A DNA stretch of 55,042 nt from Hyphomicrobiales bacterium (GTDB lineage: Bacteria > Pseudomonadota > Alphaproteobacteria > Rhizobiales > Rhizobiaceae). Positions within the stretch are counted from its first letter, which is position 1. The number at the start of each line of letters is the position of its first letter. Position numbers and translations under genes: made by a program. Shown in pieces: positions 33,796-43,544 of this stretch. The stretch lies in contig UCEZ01000009.1 in assembly GCA_900471525.1 (NCBI GenBank), positions 919 through 55,960 of the forward strand, written 5' to 3'. The notes under the pieces were generated by a model. It was not told the DNA's origin, searched no databases, and saw only the letters and a list, made by a program, of their open reading frames with translations.

Positions 33796-34139
33796 TTAAT
33801 GGTAGGCGGCTCAAGGGTCAGCGGTCAATGCTGATTTACAGGTTGGAAGCGTAATGCTCATTTGAGTGTTCTGGAGGGCGTGGACCACTCGGGCGCCGAG
33901 TGGGCTCCTTTAAATGATCCGGAGCTTTGAGATTGGCTTCTGGAACAATGCCTTGAGGTTGCGCCTGAGTAAACTTGTCAATCCTCTGCGCGTACCGCGG
34001 AATGCGAACGGCGTCCGCTGGGCGTCGTCTTATCCGTTACAGAGATCACGCAGCAGCATTTCAAAAGCGGAGGACATAGGACTTGCAAGGTCGCATGCGT
34101 GCTGTCTGGCTCACGTGAGCTTTTGCAGGAGTCTGCCAA
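33796..34139. other. Intergenic stretch, possible insertion-element debris
   Basis: No gene is recognised here. Near 33834-33865 two similar units occur (CAATGCTGATTTACA and TAATGCTCATTTGA), resembling the repeated ends of IS21-type elements. This is a weak resemblance only. Confidence 0.3.
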
Positions 34140-35075
34140 TCAAGGGGTCAGGCATGAAAGCGTCGTTCTTAACCGCGCCGCAACTTCCGCCGGAACGCTA
34201 GCTGTTGTTCCGCCATACTCGATCGTTGAGATTGGGCTCTTCTGAAGGCGTGAGAATGCGGTTTTAGTTACCTGAACGCTGGTGTCTGCTTCACAATAGC
34301 TTTGACGCCCCCATCTTGTACAATCTACTTTCAAGGGCTCGGAGCCATCATCGAACATTAATGTATAGCCATCAGCTAAATCCACTGCAGGACCAAAATC
34401 AGTATATTCAAAAAATATTTCATCTGAAGAAATCATGTATCGAAAATACCGAACAGGTGATTGAGATATCTTCTCAGATCCTCCGGGGAATCCCGGCCCA
34501 GATCTGTCTATCTTTGCTTTTTTGCATTCTTTGGTTTTTGAAATTCTAGCATCAACACGAGCATCCAACCCTTCCTGTATCGCTATTTTAACCTCACCAA
34601 AGCTCTGCGCCCCGGTAATCTTCTCATATATATCAGGATATTCGATCTTGAGCGCATCTAACCCACCAAGAGAAGAAATCGTCTCGCGCGCGCTTTCTTT
34701 TACGTCGTCGGGCAATTTCGAGAAATTTTTACCAATGAATGCAACAATTGTCTCTGTCTGCGTCAGAGACTTGGTTCTGAACTCCTCCGCAGCCTCTCGT
34801 TCTCTTTCTGCGACTTTCGCAGCCTGATCGGCGCGAATATCTGCGTCGCGCGTACTAGACCGCGATTGCAAATCCGATCCAATTGTGGAGACAATTGAAC
34901 ATCCTAGTGAAATCGAGGCGAATATGATTGCTCGTTTCCCCCAGAAAGTAAGCCTTCTCTTCCCCGTCTCTCTGTCGGTGCTAGTGAACTCGAAAAACCA
35001 CGACCCCGCAAACGCTACACCGAGAGCAATGAATGTAGAACCGTATTTTACGATAAGCAAAAGCGTCTCCGACAT
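34140..35075 (-). CDS. Membrane-anchored coiled-coil protein of unknown function
   Basis: The 311-residue protein is not recognised. It has two N-terminal transmembrane helices (LLLIVKYGSTFIALGVAFAG and AIIFASISLGCSIVSTIG), then a charged helical/coiled-coil segment (ADQAAKVAEREREAAEEFR) and a C-terminal globular domain with four Cys residues that may sit in the periplasm or cytoplasm. The gene is strongly AT-rich compared with its neighbours, which suggests acquisition. The ATG at 35075 follows GAGGGG with 10-base spacing; an earlier ATG at 35093 has no ribosome site. Similar two-helix plus coiled-coil proteins turn up in genomic islands, but no function can be stated. Confidence 0.65.
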   Translation of the reverse strand: MSETLLLIVKYGSTFIALGVAFAGSWFFEFTSTDRETGKRRLTFWGKRAIIFASISLGCSIVSTIGSDLQSRSSTRDADIRADQAAKVAEREREAAEEFRTKSLTQTETIVAFIGKNFSKLPDDVKESARETISSLGGLDALKIEYPDIYEKITGAQSFGEVKIAIQEGLDARVDARISKTKECKKAKIDRSGPGFPGGSEKISQSPVRYFRYMISSDEIFFEYTDFGPAVDLADGYTLMFDDGSEPLKVDCTRWGRQSYCEADTSVQVTKTAFSRLQKSPISTIEYGGTTASVPAEVAARLRTTLSCLTP

Positions 35076-35985
35076 GCCTGATGGTCCCCTCATTCAGCAT
35101 CTTGTGAAATTATAACTTTGCTTTCCGAGTGTCATTTCTATTCTGATCAAGGATGAAACTATAGTTCATTTTGTCGACCTCAATCAGGGCAACCTACTTC
35201 TCTTCAGTCGCCAACAATCTCGCTCCCCGCTCGGCAAAAGGCGGGCAGCCGGGTTTTCCGCCAAGCTATTTCACAAATAGAATTTCGGCGGCCCCACGCG
35301 GCCCAAAGTAGGCCAGCACCACACCTCGTCTTGCGTACCTTATCAAAGAGGTCAACGAGTGAGGTGTACTTTTCCAACAAAAGCACTTCTTTCAGTCAAG
35401 CTTGATATGGAACTGAGAAAACGGGATCAGACACCTCGGGGTTGCGGATCAACCACCAGACTGTGCTGACGATGCCACCAATCGCACCAGAAAGAGACCG
35501 TCCGCAGACGCCCCCAGACTTGCCAAGCGACCCTGGCTTGATCAGCCGGTCCGAAACGCGCCCTTATCTCGGCCATAGATCTAAAGTTCGCCTCGACCCA
35601 GAAGCGGATATGGAGGTGACTGTGCTGAAGGTCTCGGCCGCGCCAATTCTGACTTTCCCGCCAGCCACAGCGAAGGTCGCGATAAGACTCTTTTCTGCCT
35701 CCTTCAGTTCGCAACAACCAGATCGACGTATAGGCGACGGTACCAAATCCACCGCGATAGGAGGGCAGGCTTGGTATGGATCACACTGCCTGCCTCCATC
35801 GATGTCTGCGTCAACTGCCGCACAGTCCACGCTCGATGAGATAACCCGCAAGGCAGGCAAGCGATGACCGTCGTCGGCGTCTGGGCAACCAAAACTTCTC
35901 ATCCTGCATTGACCCTGGCAACATTAACTAGCCCAGCAGCGCAATTCGGCTTCTTACCTGCAGACGATGCCGCTATGATCCGGTC
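35076..35985. other. Long intergenic stretch, nothing secure
   Basis: About 900 bases hold several overlapping frames on both strands (35427-35902), none with a recognisable motif, ribosome site or clear coding bias. The right end must carry the promoter of the nucleotide cyclase gene. Confidence 0.45.
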
Positions 35986-37263
35986 ATGGATACCCGTGAC
36001 TGCAACGAGATCGCCGCGTGGTTGGCCGAGGCCGGCCTGCTGGGGATTCGAGACGAGGCCTCGCTGACGCAGGCATTCTGCGAACGATGCGTCGAGGCCG
36101 GACTGCCGCTAGGCAAAGTCTTCGTGATGATCGACACGCTTCATCCGATGTATGAGGCGCGCGCGTTTTTCTGGGACGAGGATCCCGAAAACCCTTTCCG
36201 CGAAGAAGAACATGTTGGCAGTCGTGATCCGGAAGGTACGGCTCAGTGGTCGCGTAGCCCCTTCCTGCAAATGCTGCGTCGACGCGAGACGTCGCTGCGC
36301 TGCCGGTTGGCGCACGGCGAAACCCACGGCTATCCAGCGATCCAGGAATTATGTGACGCTGGTCAGACTGACTATCTCGCTTTCGTCTACCGCACGCGGC
36401 AGGCAGTACGCGTCGAAGATGTCGACGCATTCTATGCGCGTTTCACCACGGCTCGGCCGGGCGGATTCAGCGACGTTGATGTGGCCTGCCTGGCGCAACT
36501 TACGCCTCACCTCGGCCTCGCCATCAGGTCCGCTGCACAAACCCGGCTGACGAAGACGCTCGCCGAAGCATATCTCGGTCGCGATGCCGGCCGGCGTGTG
36601 CTCAGCGGCGCGATTCGACATGATGCTGTAAGGCGTATCCGGGCCGTGCTCTGGTATTCGGACATCACCGGCTACACCCATCTCTCCGAGTCCGTGCAGG
36701 TCGATCAGTTGATCCCGCTGATCAACGACTATGCAGAGGCGGTGATTGGGGCGGTCAGGTCGGCCGGCGGTGATGTCCTGAAGCTGATCGGAGACGGTGT
36801 GCTGGCGATGTTTACGAGTTCCCGGCCGGAATATGCGTGCCGAGCGGCCGTTGACGCGGAGCACGATCTACGGCTGCGGCTCGGCCAGCTTGCACGCCGC
36901 CGCAAAACAGAGGGCCTGCCTGTCGCCGACATCCATCTCGGTCTGCATGCGGGCGATGTGTTCTATGGCAACATCGGCACACCCGACCGGCTCGATTTCA
37001 CTGTGGTTGGCCAGGCAGTCAATGAAGTAAGCCGCATCAGCGACATGTGCCAATCCACAGGGCGAAACATGCTCTGCTCCTCAGAGTTCGCCGACCTCCT
37101 GCTGGGGGAGGAACGAGACAAGCTCGTTTCCGTCGGGCGATTTGCGTTGAAAGGCGTTGGAAAAGCCAAGGAATTGTTCACGCTCGATCCAAGCCTTGCA
37201 GCCGCCGGTACGACACCGAAAATGAGGACCTCTCGCCGGCGGGCATCTGGGGCGAGGCATTGA
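35986..37263 (+). CDS. Class III adenylate/guanylate cyclase with novel N-terminal region
   Basis: The 425-residue protein ends with a class III cyclase domain (residues about 215-400): LWYSDITGYT with metal Asp226, LKLIGDGVLAMF with the second metal Asp270, IHLGLHAGDVFYGNIGTPDRLDFTVVGQAVNEVSR with the transition-state Asn/Arg. It would make cAMP (or cGMP). The first 200 residues resemble the N-terminal segment found with some rhizobial cyclases but match no sensor domain I can name; no transmembrane helix is present. The last 20 residues are basic and may be an artefact of rearrangement. A methyltransferase stub overlaps the stop codon. Confidence 0.9.
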   Translation: MDTRDCNEIAAWLAEAGLLGIRDEASLTQAFCERCVEAGLPLGKVFVMIDTLHPMYEARAFFWDEDPENPFREEEHVGSRDPEGTAQWSRSPFLQMLRRRETSLRCRLAHGETHGYPAIQELCDAGQTDYLAFVYRTRQAVRVEDVDAFYARFTTARPGGFSDVDVACLAQLTPHLGLAIRSAAQTRLTKTLAEAYLGRDAGRRVLSGAIRHDAVRRIRAVLWYSDITGYTHLSESVQVDQLIPLINDYAEAVIGAVRSAGGDVLKLIGDGVLAMFTSSRPEYACRAAVDAEHDLRLRLGQLARRRKTEGLPVADIHLGLHAGDVFYGNIGTPDRLDFTVVGQAVNEVSRISDMCQSTGRNMLCSSEFADLLLGEERDKLVSVGRFALKGVGKAKELFTLDPSLAAAGTTPKMRTSRRRASGARH

Positions 37264-37427
37264 TGGGACAAGACCTGTCGCTGCGCCTGGCCGCCTGTAT
37301 CAATGCGCTTCCGCTTAGACAGGGCATGCCCGTATTGGAGATCGGATGCGGCTGCAGCCCGCGACTCGCGGCGAGCCTTGAACGTCCGCTTGATAAGAAC
37401 CGAGACCAAAAGCTGACAGTCCGCTGA
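37263..37427 (+). pseudogene. SAM-dependent methyltransferase, N-terminal stub
   Basis: An ATG overlapping the cyclase stop opens a 54-codon frame. Its start, SLRLAACINALPLRQGMPVLEIGCG, is the motif I region of a class I methyltransferase. After the GCG the sequence departs from the family (no GPG, no motif II) and soon stops. The rest of the enzyme is gone, replaced by the convergent gene behind it. It looks like the 5' end of a former cyclase-methyltransferase operon. Confidence 0.65.
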
Positions 37428-37547
37428 CGGCCCCAAACCGGTCATTCATCAAAGCCATGCCTAGTCCGCTTGGAACGCGATTGAGACAAATGGGCTTGTT
37501 ACAACAGGGGGTCGTTGGTTCGGGTCCCTTCAAGGCGATCGCTTGCC

Positions 37548-39002
37548 TTACACGGCCCAGTAAGGAACGTATCTCGCGTTTCTCCTGCCCTGGTCCGGGT
37601 CTGCCGGTGCGATGCGGCCGAGTTTGATCGATTCCGCGATAATTGCGGATACTGCCTGATACTCTTCCGCCGGAAGCGAGAACCGTTCTCTGAGTGTTGC
37701 GTTGCTCATGTAGTCGTGAGTTAGCCAGCGCAGAATACAATGGAAGAAGCACGCCCGCATCTTCTCCGCCTTCGACATCTGGTTGAAGCTTTTGGGCGCG
37801 AACAGCACGACACGCATTGAGTTTTCGGATGAGATGAAATCGGGGGCGGGGAGATGCTCCGCTTCGATCTCGATCAGCGTCTTGTCGAGACCGCCACCGC
37901 GTTCCTCACAGAGGCCGAATGAACGCATCGTTGCTGCCAGCTTTTCGTTTCGGGAGCGGCGCTCATCAAGGATCCGGTCGGTACTGATGAGAGAATTGCC
38001 CGGATTGCTGACCTCTATCCGGTTATCATAGATCTCAACCACGGGACCGACGCCGGTCGTCATGAAATCCTGGTGGATGAGTGCGTTGGCAATCACTTCC
38101 CGGATAGCTGTTTCCGGGAAGTGCGGAACCATGCGTCGAACCCCGTCGATATAGCGTTCGTCCTTGGGCAGGCGCTCCATCAGGAATTTCATCATGCCGG
38201 TAAAACCGACCGCGTAACCCTTCTTGCCTTCCTGTTCGAAGTCAGATCGAGATTTATCGCGGCCGGCATATTTGACGATGCGAACGGCTTTCCCGGCGAT
38301 GGACGGAAAAGCGGTGACGTCGCGGGCCAGCATGATCGCACCGAGGTTGGTAATGTCGAACCGGCCTTCAAGATTATCCAGGACAAACCCTCGGTCCGCC
38401 ATCTTGCGGATCACCTCTTCCTGGCTCTTGGGCCTTGGCTCGCCGGTCAAATCGAACATAGGATCCGGATCCAGGAGCGCGAAAACATTTTCCATGGTCA
38501 CGTTGGATGCAGCCACTGCTGTCTCGAAGCGGCGCCTTCCGGTCGCTATCCACAGCGCCCGCTCATGCTCAGGAAACTCGGCGAGCTTTTTCTTGTTCTC
38601 GCCAATCCGGATGAATTCCATACCGCTGAACTTTACGGGCCGCTCATAAGACGGTTCGATGGCAATCACAGAGTAGGCAAGGCCATCGCACGAGAAATCC
38701 AGAACCTCGATGAGGACGCGCGGCTCGATCATCCGGCTCAGCCAATTGGTAAAATCCTCGTTCCCCTGTTTTAGCTGTTGCAAACGAAGTTCGGTCCCCA
38801 CGCGCTCTTTCGAGCGATCCTCCACTCCGAAGACAAGGAAAGCACGATCCCTGCCAGCCAGCATGGCTGAATTCGCGAGGGCGGAAACATACTCCCCAAT
38901 CTCGCGCGGATCTTTGTTGTTGACCTTGAATTCCAGCCACGCACTTTCGTTCGGCTCTTGAAGCAACCGGTTGAGCAATGCGCATGGGTCATGGATGGGC
39001 AT
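37548..39002 (-). CDS. AlbA_2/Schlafen-type ATP-binding protein
   Basis: The 484-residue protein has an N-terminal AlbA_2 (Schlafen-like divergent AAA_4) domain, residues about 15-140: ESAWLEFKVNNKDPREIGEYVSALANSA, then RAFLVFGVED. A GHKL-like/C-terminal helical domain follows (FPETAIREVIANALIHQDF, VEIYDNRIEVSNPG). It is often annotated as a putative transcriptional regulator or helicase-related protein. Such proteins are common in islands and some act in nucleic-acid cleavage or defence; the role here is unknown. ATG 39002 follows GAGGACACGAA. Upstream, TTTTATCC occurs three times and may be its control region. Confidence 0.83.
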   Translation of the reverse strand: MPIHDPCALLNRLLQEPNESAWLEFKVNNKDPREIGEYVSALANSAMLAGRDRAFLVFGVEDRSKERVGTELRLQQLKQGNEDFTNWLSRMIEPRVLIEVLDFSCDGLAYSVIAIEPSYERPVKFSGMEFIRIGENKKKLAEFPEHERALWIATGRRRFETAVAASNVTMENVFALLDPDPMFDLTGEPRPKSQEEVIRKMADRGFVLDNLEGRFDITNLGAIMLARDVTAFPSIAGKAVRIVKYAGRDKSRSDFEQEGKKGYAVGFTGMMKFLMERLPKDERYIDGVRRMVPHFPETAIREVIANALIHQDFMTTGVGPVVEIYDNRIEVSNPGNSLISTDRILDERRSRNEKLAATMRSFGLCEERGGGLDKTLIEIEAEHLPAPDFISSENSMRVVLFAPKSFNQMSKAEKMRACFFHCILRWLTHDYMSNATLRERFSLPAEEYQAVSAIIAESIKLGRIAPADPDQGRRNARYVPYWAV

Positions 39003-39737
39003 TTCGTGTCCTCGTTTTATCCCCCTTATATCAGATTCGCCCCTATCGTCACGGTCCACTCAGGTGAGCGGGGTGAGTTTTTTCAGCAAAAACAATGCGA
39101 TGGTAATAAGGATCGAGCGACGGTTTTTATCCGCGTTTTGAATGTAGCGAGGGAGGAGCAGGGCGCCTGATGACCAAGGTACGGTGCCCTGCTTTTATCC
39201 CCCTTTTGTCGGGATCGTGATTGCTCACACATCAAGTCCCGAAATAAATAGAATAAAAACAAGACGATGATGGCTGCAATAGAGTTTGAATAATATCGCC
39301 GTTATGTCGGAAACCTGGTGAAGATCACGCGATGAGCGCCGTGATGTGTCCGGTTGTCACCGCACCGTCCGTTCCCTATTGTGGGCGCTTATTTCACCTT
39401 GAGAGACGCCGGAAGCGCGATACGACTGTCGTGCGACTACGGTCGGAAATGAAGCGCCGCGATGGCAAACCTCTTCGTGACGAGGATATGGTGCGGCATC
39501 TGGAGGAGAGCGGCAACTACCCGCCTTCGCAGAAGACGACAGGGCCAACCACACGGAGGTGACGAGAAAGACCAGCCAGAGTTCGGATGGTCCATGCGAG
39601 ACAGGTTTGTTCAGCATGGCCATTGCTATCAGCCTCCGCTCATCCAGAAATCAAGCTCCTTTGCGCGTGCCGCTCCGGCTTCCAGCCAGATCTCAAGGAA
39701 GACATCGTTGCCTGGGAACGACAGAGCTCTGCAAGCT
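39003..39737. other. Long intergenic stretch with repeated TTTTATCC boxes
   Basis: No gene is recognised. Three TTTTATCC boxes occur around 39016, 39125 and 39193; the first and third extend to TTTTATCCCCCTT. They lie upstream of the AlbA_2 gene on its promoter side. A small frame at 39332-39562 has no motif. A minus-strand reading across 39629-39735 (SFPGNDVFLEIWLEAGAA) may be a stub of an unknown gene. Confidence 0.4.
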
Positions 39738-40307
39738 CTAGCCGGGCTCAGATTGCTGGAAGCTCTTCCACCTCTCGAAGTCCTTCATCACGAATTCTTC
39801 CGCAACCTTCGAAGCTTTGTGCAGCCAATCGGGCTCGCGTCCCGCAAGATCGCTCCTGATATCGTCGGCGCTCACTTTCGCCGCAAGGTGAATCGCTGCC
39901 AGGTCCGCTCCCATCGCCGCCAAAAGGTCAGGCCCATAGGCCCAGGCATCTTCTTCGCTGAGGTCGATCTTTTGCGAATCCGACGCGATACGCCGGACGA
40001 CGAAGTCAGAACGAACTTTCAGGAACGGGTCGGGTGAGCGAAAGCGTCCAGTCGAGACGACCTGAAACAGTCCGACGGGGCCGATCTTGCTATTTGCCCA
40101 CTCCCAAGCCGATGGAACCAGCGCTTTTGCCTCACGCACAACGCTTCCGCCATTCCAAGTGCCGATCGCAAGGAAGCGTGGACGCCCAAGCGAACCGCCG
40201 CCGCGCTGCCAGGTTCGGAAGACAATGTCGCGGGTACCGGCTGGAAGCTGCTCCTTCAACAAGTCGGAAATCTGGGGCGGCGGCACCACTACGGCCGCCT
40301 CACTCAA
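39738..40307 (-). pseudogene. DUF2252-family protein, truncated
   Basis: The 189 residues match the C-terminal part of DUF2252 proteins (RTWQRGGGSLGRPRFLAIG, REAKALVPSAWEWA, then AWAYGPDLLAAMGADLAAIHLA), a family of roughly 400 residues distantly related to kinases. About half the protein, including the N-terminal motif, is missing. Upstream on the same strand another frame reads like a signal peptide (SLVSGIAAVMALPLQ) but is cut by a stop, so a frameshift or fusion occurred. The TTG start at 40307 has no clear ribosome site. I regard it as a remnant. Confidence 0.6.
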
Positions 40308-40483
40308 CTCGGTCCGAAAGGTCGATCTTCGTTGTTCCGCCCAGGGGCCTGAAGCGGCAGTGCCATAACAGCCGCAATGCCGCTAACCAAGGATCGCCGG
40401 TTTATCGTTCGATTTCCATCTCAGGCGGCTTTTTTACAGCCGATGAAGGCGCGGTTTGGCCCCAGTATGAAAAACCGGATGCG

Positions 40484-40511
40484 TTGACATTTGATATAAA
40501 GTATACATTAT
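40484..40511 (+). promoter_or_regulatory. Promoter with GTATACATTAT operator motif, transporter operon
   Basis: TTGACA (40484-40489) is followed after 16 bases by CATTAT (40506-40511), which is part of GTATACATTAT (40501-40511). The same arrangement, with the same spacing and much of the same spacer, occurs at 44873-44900. The binding-protein gene starts 30 bases downstream behind AAAGGAGG. Confidence 0.75.
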
Positions 40512-40540
40512 TGAATTATACCAAATTAAAGGAGGTCGAT

Positions 40541-41575
40541 ATGACGGACATTTCACGCCGCGGTTTTGCGGCCATGATCGGAGCGGTTGGTGCCTACATC
40601 GCAGCGCCAGCAGTGCTACGGGCGCAGGAGACGGAACTGCGCGTCTATACCTGGGAGGGGTATGCGGAGCCGGAGTTCGTCTTGAAGTTCGAGGCCGCCA
40701 ATGGTTGTAAGCTCAAGCTCACCTATACCGGCTCGGTCGACGAGATGTTCGCCAAGATGCAAGGCTCGAAGGGGCAGGATTTCGATATCGTGTCCTTTGA
40801 CACAGGGTCGACGGGTCGATATGTCGAGCAGAAGCTCATTCAGCCGCTCGATACGATCCTGCTGCCCGGCCGTGCCGGCATGATCCCGGTTTTCCAGCAA
40901 CAGCCTTCGCTTGAACTCGATGGCAAGCTGTGGGGCGTGCCGCATGCGTGGGGCTCGCTGCCGCTAATCTATTCGAAAGAGGCATTTCCGACTGCGCCCG
41001 AGAGCTGGGCTGTTCTGTGGGATCCGCAATATGCGCAGCAGGTCATCGCGCTCGACGATGCGATCAACAACACGGCGCTCGCCGCGCTGATCCTCGGTTT
41101 CCCCGATCCCTACAATCTCACTGACGACCAGCTGGCCGCCGTCAAGGCGAAACTGATCGAGATCAAGGGCAACTTGCTCAGCTATTTCGCAGGCTATGAC
41201 GAAGGCGTCAGCATCTTTGTAGACAACGGCGCCAAGCTGATGTTCGCGATGGGCGAACCTCAGGCAAAGAGTCTCAGGGACAAGGGCGCGGACGTCGCTT
41301 GCACGATCCCGAAGGAGGGCGGCATCGGCTGGATCGACTGCCAGTTCATCACCGCCGGCGCGAAGGATGTCGCTCTCGCGCACAAGTGGATCGAAGCGTG
41401 CCTGGATAGGTCCGTCGGTGAGATCATGTCGAAGAAGGTCGGCTACGGCAACGTCCTTGACGACAGCCTGAACCGGGAGATTGGCATGACCTATGCCGAC
41501 CGCCTGAAATACCTGGCGCGGCCGGAAAGCTACGACAAGCGCATCAAGATCTGGAACGAAGTCAAGGCGGCTTGA
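40541..41575 (+). CDS. Spermidine/putrescine-type ABC substrate-binding protein, Tat-exported
   Basis: The 344-residue protein is a PotD-like periplasmic binding protein. It has a twin-arginine signal (ISRRGFAAMIGAVGAYIAAP, cleavage after VLRA), then TELRVYTWEGYAEPEFVLKFEAANG, the typical start of the family, and FDIVSFDTGS, GVPHAWGSLPLIYS. It is the first gene of a four-gene importer (binding protein, ATPase, two permeases) behind a strong ribosome site. The PotD fold prefers polyamines or amino-containing polyols and acids. The downstream sugar-acid genes under the same motif suggest an amino sugar or aminopolyol ligand (inference). Confidence 0.88.
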   Translation: MTDISRRGFAAMIGAVGAYIAAPAVLRAQETELRVYTWEGYAEPEFVLKFEAANGCKLKLTYTGSVDEMFAKMQGSKGQDFDIVSFDTGSTGRYVEQKLIQPLDTILLPGRAGMIPVFQQQPSLELDGKLWGVPHAWGSLPLIYSKEAFPTAPESWAVLWDPQYAQQVIALDDAINNTALAALILGFPDPYNLTDDQLAAVKAKLIEIKGNLLSYFAGYDEGVSIFVDNGAKLMFAMGEPQAKSLRDKGADVACTIPKEGGIGWIDCQFITAGAKDVALAHKWIEACLDRSVGEIMSKKVGYGNVLDDSLNREIGMTYADRLKYLARPESYDKRIKIWNEVKAA

Positions 41576-41586
41576 GGAGCGGGCTC

Positions 41587-42705
41587 ATGTTGAGAGCGGC
41601 ACCGAAGACAGCAGGCGAATACGTACCCCTCGTCGGACTTCGCGATGTCGCGGTCGACTACGGCGCGTTGCGCGTTCTGCAACCCACCGACCTGACGATC
41701 GCGGAGGGCGAATTCCTAACGATCCTCGGTCCGTCGGGATCGGGCAAGACGACGATCCTCAAGCTCATAGGCGGCTTCCTGTCGCCGAGCGCGGGGCAGG
41801 TCTCGTTCAAGGCGGCGGATATAACCGGCCTTCCACCCGAGCGCCGCCCGTTCAACACCGTGTTCCAGGACTACGCGCTTTTTCCCCACATGAGCGTGGC
41901 GGAAAACGTCGCCTACAGCCTGCGTGTCAAGGGCGCCTCAAGATCGGAAAGGCTGGACGAGGCGCGCAAGGCCCTCGAGCTCGTCGGCCTTGCGGGTTTC
42001 GGCGACCGGAAGGTCGCCCAGCTTTCCGGCGGGCAGCAGCAGCGCGTGGCGCTCGCCCGCGCGATCGTCGCCAAGCCGTCGCTCATTCTGCTCGATGAGC
42101 CGCTGTCGGCGCTGGATGCGGCGCTTCGCCACCAGATGCAGTCGTTCCTCAAGTCGATCCAGCGGCAGCTCGGCACGACCTTTGTCTTCGTCACGCATGA
42201 CCAGCAGGAAGCGTTGGCAATGTCCGATCGCATCGTGGTGATGAATGTAGGACGGATCGTCCAGATCGGCTCTCCGGCAGAGATCTACAACGATCCCTTC
42301 AACGCCTTCGTCGCAACTTTCATCGGCCGAAACAACCTCCTGCCGGCCACGCCGCTGCCCGAACACCGGGACCGGTTCACGACCGAGATCGGCGTTGTCC
42401 AGGCGCGAAGCGGCGAGGCGGCGGGCGTGGATGCGGATTGCCAGCTGGCGATCCGGCCGGAATGCATCTCGGTGCGCAGACGGGGCCTGGAACTGGCCAG
42501 CGAGCAGAAAAACCGCATCGAGGGCGTCGTCCGGGAGGTGGCCTTTGCCGGCACGCATTACGGCTACCGTGTCGCCGCCGGCGCAAGATGTACCGTCACA
42601 CTGGAGTGCAGCGGCCGCCATAACGAGACCGATGGCCCGCTGTCGGTCGGCGAGGATGTTGAGATGTCCTTCGACCCGCAGGATACGAGGATCATCCGGA
42701 CATGA
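41587..42705 (+). CDS. Polyamine-type ABC transporter ATP-binding protein (PotA-like)
   Basis: The 372-residue ATPase has Walker [10 protein letters not shown], the Q-loop [22 protein letters not shown] typical of PotA/FbpC, signature LSGGQQQR, Walker [13 protein letters not shown] and switch His in [13 protein letters not shown]-terminal TOBE-like domain (from about residue 290) contains [14 protein letters not shown] 41587 is preferred over an in-frame TTG at 41572. Its stop overlaps the first permease start by four bases. It energises the importer. Confidence 0.93.
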   Translation: MLRAAPKTAGEYVPLVGLRDVAVDYGALRVLQPTDLTIAEGEFLTILGPSGSGKTTILKLIGGFLSPSAGQVSFKAADITGLPPERRPFNTVFQDYALFPHMSVAENVAYSLRVKGASRSERLDEARKALELVGLAGFGDRKVAQLSGGQQQRVALARAIVAKPSLILLDEPLSALDAALRHQMQSFLKSIQRQLGTTFVFVTHDQQEALAMSDRIVVMNVGRIVQIGSPAEIYNDPFNAFVATFIGRNNLLPATPLPEHRDRFTTEIGVVQARSGEAAGVDADCQLAIRPECISVRRRGLELASEQKNRIEGVVREVAFAGTHYGYRVAAGARCTVTLECSGRHNETDGPLSVGEDVEMSFDPQDTRIIRT

Positions 42706-43544
42706 GCGCCCGCCACATCCTCACCTATCTCGTCGCGATCCTGCCGCTGGGCCTGTTTATCGGCTATCCGCTCGGTGCCCTGCTGTGGTCATCGGTGTCC
42801 ACGTCGAATGAGGGCGCGGTGACCTACACGCTGGCTTTCCTGGCGGAAGCGCTGTCCAGCCCGGCCTACCTTGCCGTTCTCGGGGTGACGCTCGTCATCT
42901 GCATCGCCACCGCGATCATCAGCGTGGCGATCGCGCTTCCGATGGCGCTTTTCGTCTGGAGCCGGCCGGCCCGCTATCAGCCGATCGCGCTGCTGGTCCT
43001 CATCTTGCCCATGTTCATGAGCTACATCGTGAAGATCTACACGATGCGATCGCTGCTCGGACTAAACGGATTCTTCAATCAGTTGCTCCTGACGACCGGC
43101 ATCGTCGATAAGCCGACGACGCTGTTCCTGTTCAACCGTGGCTCGATCCTGGCGACATTCGTCGTGCTCTACATTCCCTTCGCCGCCCTGCCGATTTACC
43201 TGTCGCTCGAGCGCGTGCCGGCAAACTTCGTGCTCGCCGGCCGGGACCTGGGCGCGAGCTACGCGAGGGCGCTGAAGGATATCGTCTTGCCGCTCGCGAG
43301 CCCGGGCATTGTCGCCGCAGCGCTTTTCGCCTTCATCCTGGCGCTGGGCGATTTCGTGACGCCGCAGATGGTGGGCGGGCCTAGCGGCATGACGTTCGGC
43401 CGGATCGTGTGGTCCCAGTTCGGACTGGCCTTCAACTACAGCCTGGGGGCTGCGCTCGGCATCGTGCTTCTCGTAGTGACCGTTGCGGCGCTTGCCGGGT
43501 CGGGTCTGGCATCGCGAGCACTGACAGCGAGGATGGGCCGATGA
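42702..43544 (+). CDS. Polyamine-type ABC permease (PotB-like)
   Basis: The 280-residue protein has six transmembrane helices and the MetI-like/EAA loop ERVPANFVLAGRDLGASYARALKDIVLPL near residue 170 that contacts the ATPase. The start ATG overlaps the ATPase stop, and its stop overlaps the partner permease start. It forms one half of the importer channel. Assignment rests on the EAA motif, topology and operon position. Confidence 0.92.
   Translation: MSARHILTYLVAILPLGLFIGYPLGALLWSSVSTSNEGAVTYTLAFLAEALSSPAYLAVLGVTLVICIATAIISVAIALPMALFVWSRPARYQPIALLVLILPMFMSYIVKIYTMRSLLGLNGFFNQLLLTTGIVDKPTTLFLFNRGSILATFVVLYIPFAALPIYLSLERVPANFVLAGRDLGASYARALKDIVLPLASPGIVAAALFAFILALGDFVTPQMVGGPSGMTFGRIVWSQFGLAFNYSLGAALGIVLLVVTVAALAGSGLASRALTARMGR

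Noticed and set aside
35427..35902. Overlapping 96-141-codon frames on both strands before the cyclase
   Set aside because: No ribosome site, no recognisable motif, and neither strand looks more coding than the other.
39332..39562. 76-codon plus-strand frame with a basic product
   Set aside because: No ribosome site and no motif; it lies in a region of gene debris.
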